A DNA stretch of 64,000 nucleotides. Origin: Allocoprococcus sp004560705 (GTDB taxonomy: Bacteria; Bacillota; Clostridia; Lachnospirales; Lachnospiraceae). This document shows, one piece after another, positions 60,965 to 64,000 of the stretch. The DNA lies in assembly GCF_052065755.1 (NCBI RefSeq), contig NZ_JBQHTK010000009.1, positions 1 to 64,000 of the forward strand. The letters are read 5' to 3'. Below the pieces are notes generated by a model. The model searched no databases. It had not been told where the DNA came from and saw only the letters and a program-made list of their open reading frames with translations. The first letter of the stretch is position 1. Every line of letters starts with the position of its first letter. The position numbers and the translations under genes were made by a program.

Positions 60965-60994
60965 AATGTATGCAGGGGAGCGATAACAATATGC
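60965..60994 (-). promoter_or_regulatory. Sigma-E promoter of spoIIID
   Basis: Minus strand -35 GCATATT (60988-60994), 15-bp spacer, -10 CATACATT (60965-60972). Both boxes match the published sigma-E consensus (KMATATT, 14-15 bp, CATACANT). A 16-bp stem (CCCCTGCATACATTGT with ACAATGTTTGCAGGGG) covers the -10 and ribosome site on the DNA, ending just before TTG. Confidence 0.85.
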
Positions 60995-61037
60995 GATAAT
61001 TTCTTTTTACTTTTGGTATTTTACAGCTTCTTTCCAT

Positions 61038-61237
61038 TTAATATTCTCCCCTGATAAAGGGAGGGAAGTAGCCTCCTGCCTGATATATATTGTGTTTAAT
61101 AATTTCGCTGCCATTAATTATGACGAGCATCGCACATTACAATTTTAGGTATGATTGTTTGGTAGGGCAGCGCCATCGCAAATATCCAGACTATTCAAGT
61201 CTATATTACCTATATGATTTATAAGTGCTGGAACTGT
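61038..61237. other. Intergenic DNA
   Basis: 200 bp with no feature I can support. Confidence 0.4.
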
Positions 61238-61540
61238 TCATGAATCAACTCTCACTTTATACGCCATATTCTCCCCCGAAATGTATCTCACAAATTCAGC
61301 AAAATTTTTATTATCTGTACATATAATTTTTTCTTTAGCACCTAATCCTATCGGTTTATGTAACAAAATAATAACCGCGTTGATACCTTCCGGAAAGGCC
61401 TTCTCTTTCAATCTGTAGATAACTTCAGCCATAGGCTCTTCATGTAATACAAAATGAATATTTGTTTTGACGTCAGCTTTTACAAGCATTTCTATTGCTC
61501 TTATTGTATAATCATTCCGATACCAGCTAACTGCAAATTG
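61238..61540 (-). pseudogene. Radical-SAM protein remnant
   Basis: About 100 codons in the frame ending at 61238 resemble the C-terminal part of a radical SAM protein (VKADVKTNIHFVLHEEPMAE, FPEGINAVIILLHKPIGLG). The CxxxCxxC region is absent, and upstream sequence is unrelated. A fragment, probably nonfunctional. Confidence 0.6.
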
Positions 61541-61574
61541 AACTCTGAACCAAATAAACGCTGCAGATATAACG

Positions 61575-61621
61575 AAATAAAAACCTCTGTATACGTCAAT
61601 TTCTAACAGATACAAAGGCTT
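61575..61621 (-). repeat. Repeat copy B
   Basis: 47 bp nearly identical to 51631-51677 (shared core AAATAAAAACCTCTGTAT and AATTTCTAACAGA). It also folds as a stem on the minus strand with a T-run (GGTTTTTATTT). Confidence 0.68.
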
Positions 61622-62317
61622 CAATGGTTTATCATTTAATAACCACCTTTTCAATTACTAGATCCATACTTTTCTTCCATCGGATTCAAATATGTAATCG
61701 GATTCTGCGCACTTTGATTCAATTTTACCCAGCAATAGATTTATGCAAATAAAAGTTCTCTGCTTCATCCCGTGGCTTATTATGCTCAAATCCTATATCA
61801 ACAAAGAACACTCTATTTTGCGTTTGCGAAGTCAACTGAACATCCTTCCTTGGCAACTTATCAGGAGCATCTTTACAAACATACCAACTTTCTTTTTCGT
61901 GTTCAAGAACTCTCTGTCCTCTTCCTTTTCTGATGTAGATACTGATGTCAGTATAATGGACTATTCAGAGACAATCAAGTAAATCAATTTTTAGTCATAT
62001 GAGATTAGCATAAACAATTTTGTCCACTTATTCACTACAATATAGACAACAACAAGTCTTTTTAATAAAGACGTTCTTACGAGTGTCATCGGTCAGAAGC
62101 TTAATGTCGTTGTTAACGATTTCTGCGGCGAGAAGGGATGTAAAGCGTAGCCAGTTGGTTTTGGTAGAATTCGGGAAACGAGAAAAAGTGTTCTTGGAAA
62201 AACGCTACTTTTGATCTGGGACTGGACAGAAAATACTATCAGTCAAAGGAGCTAAATAAAAAACTCAAAAAAGTTTTTTAAGAAGAATTCCCATTCAACA
62301 TTCCTTTAGAGGTATAA

Positions 62318-62357
62318 AAGGCGACAAATCGCATATCTACGCGGTTTATCGCCTTTC
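62318..62357. terminator. Hairpin downstream of the nitrogenase-like operon
   Basis: AAAGGCGA and TCGCCTTT close the stem, with CGC/GCG inside and 8-nt loop. Orientation is uncertain; it lies 150 bp after the operon. Confidence 0.55.
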
Positions 62358-62507
62358 TCATCTCTTCCAACTGTCTAAGACTATCTATTTCCCGACAGCC
62401 CCTTTTTCGCGAATTCAAATATGAAATAAAATCAGGCTATTTTCGCCTCCACCCAACACTTACCTTGAAACACAATAAACTCTTATATTTTGCAAAACGA
62501 CAACATA

Positions 62508-63677
62508 TCACATAAAAAAATTATCTCCCCATTTTCCAAATACTCGCTTCATCTCATGTGAATAGAGCCGCCCAGAAATAGATATCTCAGGAAATTCCAC
62601 GTATCGCTCAGCAAATGAAAACAGGCTATTTTTAAATAGTGGGTCTCCAATAATAATATCATATTTCCCTTTTTGCTTAATGGTTTGATGTAGTTCCTCC
62701 TCCTCGAAAAATACAAAATCATTTTCTTCTTTGCATTCCACGGGTGCTCCAAAACAAAATCCTATGTCAATATCTGTCATCCCTTCTTGTGCACCAAAAT
62801 ACTTACGAATCATGCAGCTATTAACAGGCGAACCAATAATTAAGATTCGAGGTTGTTCTGTATCAGGTGCCATTTTTAATATCGGCATTCCACATTTCTC
62901 GTCAAGGTGAAATTCCACCAATTTTGCATAATATTCTTCCATGACACTTCCAATAGGATATCCAATAAGATATGGCGTTCCATATGTATGGTTTAGTCTT
63001 TGTGCTATTTCTATTCCGGCCACTGATACGGCAATATTCAATTTGGACTTACCAACCCCTTTCATTTTTTGAAAGGTATTCCCTTGTCCCCATACAGCTA
63101 CTGTATTCGCACCACATTTCTTTAAAAAAGCAGTATAATCAAAAATTGCTGTGTAATCCCATCCATCCAGAGGTGTTGCACCGATTAAATGTATATCCGA
63201 TTCTTCCGATTCAAAGCTTTCCGGCTGTGTCTCTGTTCTATTCAACATAAGATTCATAATCTTTTTTTGTCCCACATCATAAAAATCAAGTCCTGAAGTT
63301 GTCACTCCTAAAGTCGGAATTTTTGCTCTCTTTTCTATTCTATCTGTCAACGCTTTGTAATCCACCCCTAACATTGTGGGAATCGGCGTACCTACTAAAA
63401 TAATATAGTCACCTTGTACACAATCCAAGATTTGCATAACCTTTTTTTCAACCAGTTTATCAACTCCAAATACTGCATCTTTCTCACGTATTCCGCACGA
63501 GAAACTCTTTGGCATTCTAGAAAAATCTTCAAATCTTGGATCCATATAATATAAAGTCTGTCCATTGCAACCGTGTGGATCAATAAACACAGTTAGTGCA
63601 TTTTCATCAAAAAGAAACGATGACACACCAACATAATCCGGAGCAAATGCCGGAAAAGATTGATAAAGTCCTTTCAT
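62508..63677 (-). CDS. Nitrogenase component 1-like oxidoreductase
   Basis: 389 residues of the NifD/NifK fold (DPHGCNGQTLYYMDP, LVGTPIPTMLGVDYKAL, LIGATPLDGWDY). Short compared with NifD (about 480) and with few cluster cysteines (Cys38, Cys61 region), fitting the group IV nitrogenase-like (Nfl) class rather than true nitrogenase. Substrate unknown. It starts 3 bp after the next gene upstream, so the two form an operon. Confidence 0.78.
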   Translation of the reverse strand: MKGLYQSFPAFAPDYVGVSSFLFDENALTVFIDPHGCNGQTLYYMDPRFEDFSRMPKSFSCGIREKDAVFGVDKLVEKKVMQILDCVQGDYIILVGTPIPTMLGVDYKALTDRIEKRAKIPTLGVTTSGLDFYDVGQKKIMNLMLNRTETQPESFESEESDIHLIGATPLDGWDYTAIFDYTAFLKKCGANTVAVWGQGNTFQKMKGVGKSKLNIAVSVAGIEIAQRLNHTYGTPYLIGYPIGSVMEEYYAKLVEFHLDEKCGMPILKMAPDTEQPRILIIGSPVNSCMIRKYFGAQEGMTDIDIGFCFGAPVECKEENDFVFFEEEELHQTIKQKGKYDIIIGDPLFKNSLFSFAERYVEFPEISISGRLYSHEMKRVFGKWGDNFFM

Positions 63678-63680
63678 GTC

Positions 63681-64000
63681 TTATTCCTCCATCCTTTTTG
63701 CCAATTCAAAAGACCAACATTTCTGATAAACAGAATATATTGTTTCCATCGTTTTATTTCGATTAATAAGCACTTCTGTTAATTCTTCCACAAATGAAAT
63801 AATATCTGAATATGTACCACCTGTTGATAGTAACGGTGCTGCTAATATTCCCTCCACCTGTTGTACAAATGGATCCGGTACGCCAAATGATAAATTAAAC
63901 TCTGTCGGATTTGCTTTATATTTATACATAGAAGGATGACTGTCAAAATATACTTTTATCTCAGGATTCCTCTCGCATAACCAAGAAATTTCCGGCAAAT
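63681..64000 (-). CDS. Partial gene cotranscribed with the nitrogenase-like protein
   Basis: The visible C-terminal 105 residues (FDSHPSMYKYKANPTEFNLS, FVQQVEGILAAPLL, ending LAKRMEE) run off the window, so the start is not here. It may be a second nitrogenase component 1-like subunit, but I cannot confirm the family from this part. Confidence 0.6.
   Translation of the reverse strand, partial: LPEISWLCERNPEIKVYFDSHPSMYKYKANPTEFNLSFGVPDPFVQQVEGILAAPLLSTGGTYSDIISFVEELTEVLINRNKTMETIYSVYQKCWSFELAKRMEE

Larger units (their letters stand above)
61561..62507. other. Degraded DNA upstream of the nitrogenase-like operon end
   Basis: About 950 bp. It contains repeat copy B (61575-61621) and an inverted repeat AAAGGCGACAAATCGC / GCGGTTTATCGCCTTT (62318-62357), probably a terminator. 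Short frames have no recognised match. Confidence 0.45.

Noticed and set aside
51637..61621. The 47-bp repeats as ends of a 10-kb island
   Set aside because: One copy is inside and one outside the spoIIID element, both fold as terminators, and no integrase lies between them, so they are unlikely to be att sites.
1..64000. CRISPR arrays, tRNA or rRNA genes
   Set aside because: No regularly spaced repeats, tRNA cloverleaf-like segments or rRNA sequence were recognised on either strand.

Overview
The window comes from an anaerobic, spore-forming Firmicute of the class Clostridia, most likely a gut Lachnospiraceae. The signs are AT-rich DNA with strong AGGAGG ribosome sites, a Clostridia-type spoIIID gene, HydE, nitrogenase-like genes, and Tn916-like and Lachnospiraceae-type conjugative element genes. 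Species cannot be set from sequence alone. No rRNA, tRNA or CRISPR array was seen.

Region 1 (1-20.5 kb, nearly all on the minus strand): an envelope two-component operon with an L,D-transpeptidase; a metal-export operon (HMA chaperone, P-type ATPase, ArsR); an AraC regulator; and a four-gene membrane quality-control operon (PpiC foldase, a CDF transporter fused to HflK, HflC, HflK). The two-component operon and the foldase operon have matching promoters with 11-bp direct repeats at the same distance from the -10, so the response regulator probably drives both. From 14.6 to 20.4 kb, intact genes (ketopantoate-reductase-like, ATC-hydrolase-like, a second ArsR, HydE, rhodanese-PP-loop) alternate with decayed ones.

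Region 2 (20.5-34.1 kb): an integrated element next to the 3' end of guaA. It has Tn916-like regulators, ParM/ParR with 11-bp iterons, sortase B, primase, a single-strand-annealing-like protein, RecD2, a YqaJ nuclease, a DUF932-like protein, a DUF3173 excisionase-like protein and a tyrosine integrase. No conjugation machinery is visible and its left end was not found. Region 3 (34.1-41.45 kb) is ordinary chromosome: guaA, an HTH-membrane protein, an OGG1-like glycosylase, GrpB, cupin and TPR proteins, and two degraded genes.

Region 4 (41.6-60.83 kb) is the main discovery. The sporulation gene spoIIID is cut in two. Its C-terminal 47 codons lie at 41454-41597. Its N-terminal 38 codons lie at about 60822-60935, behind an excellent sigma-E promoter. 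The two halves are separated by a 19,224-bp element bounded by direct repeats of TACATA (minus strand). Recombination between the repeats would rebuild an uninterrupted 85-codon spoIIID in frame. A large serine recombinase lies at one end and its stop codon overlaps the repeat. This is the architecture of the skin element in sigK, but in spoIIID. The element also carries an AbiL/RloAB-like pair with a PHP-ATPase (TrlF-like) in one operon, a CHC2 primase and VapE helicase, an ABC exporter with its own two-component system, and a small cluster with a HicA-like C-terminus, a zinc protein, an XRE regulator and a 45-residue basic peptide.

Region 5 (60.8-64 kb) holds the spoIIID promoter, degraded DNA including a radical-SAM remnant, and a nitrogenase component 1-like operon that runs off the window.
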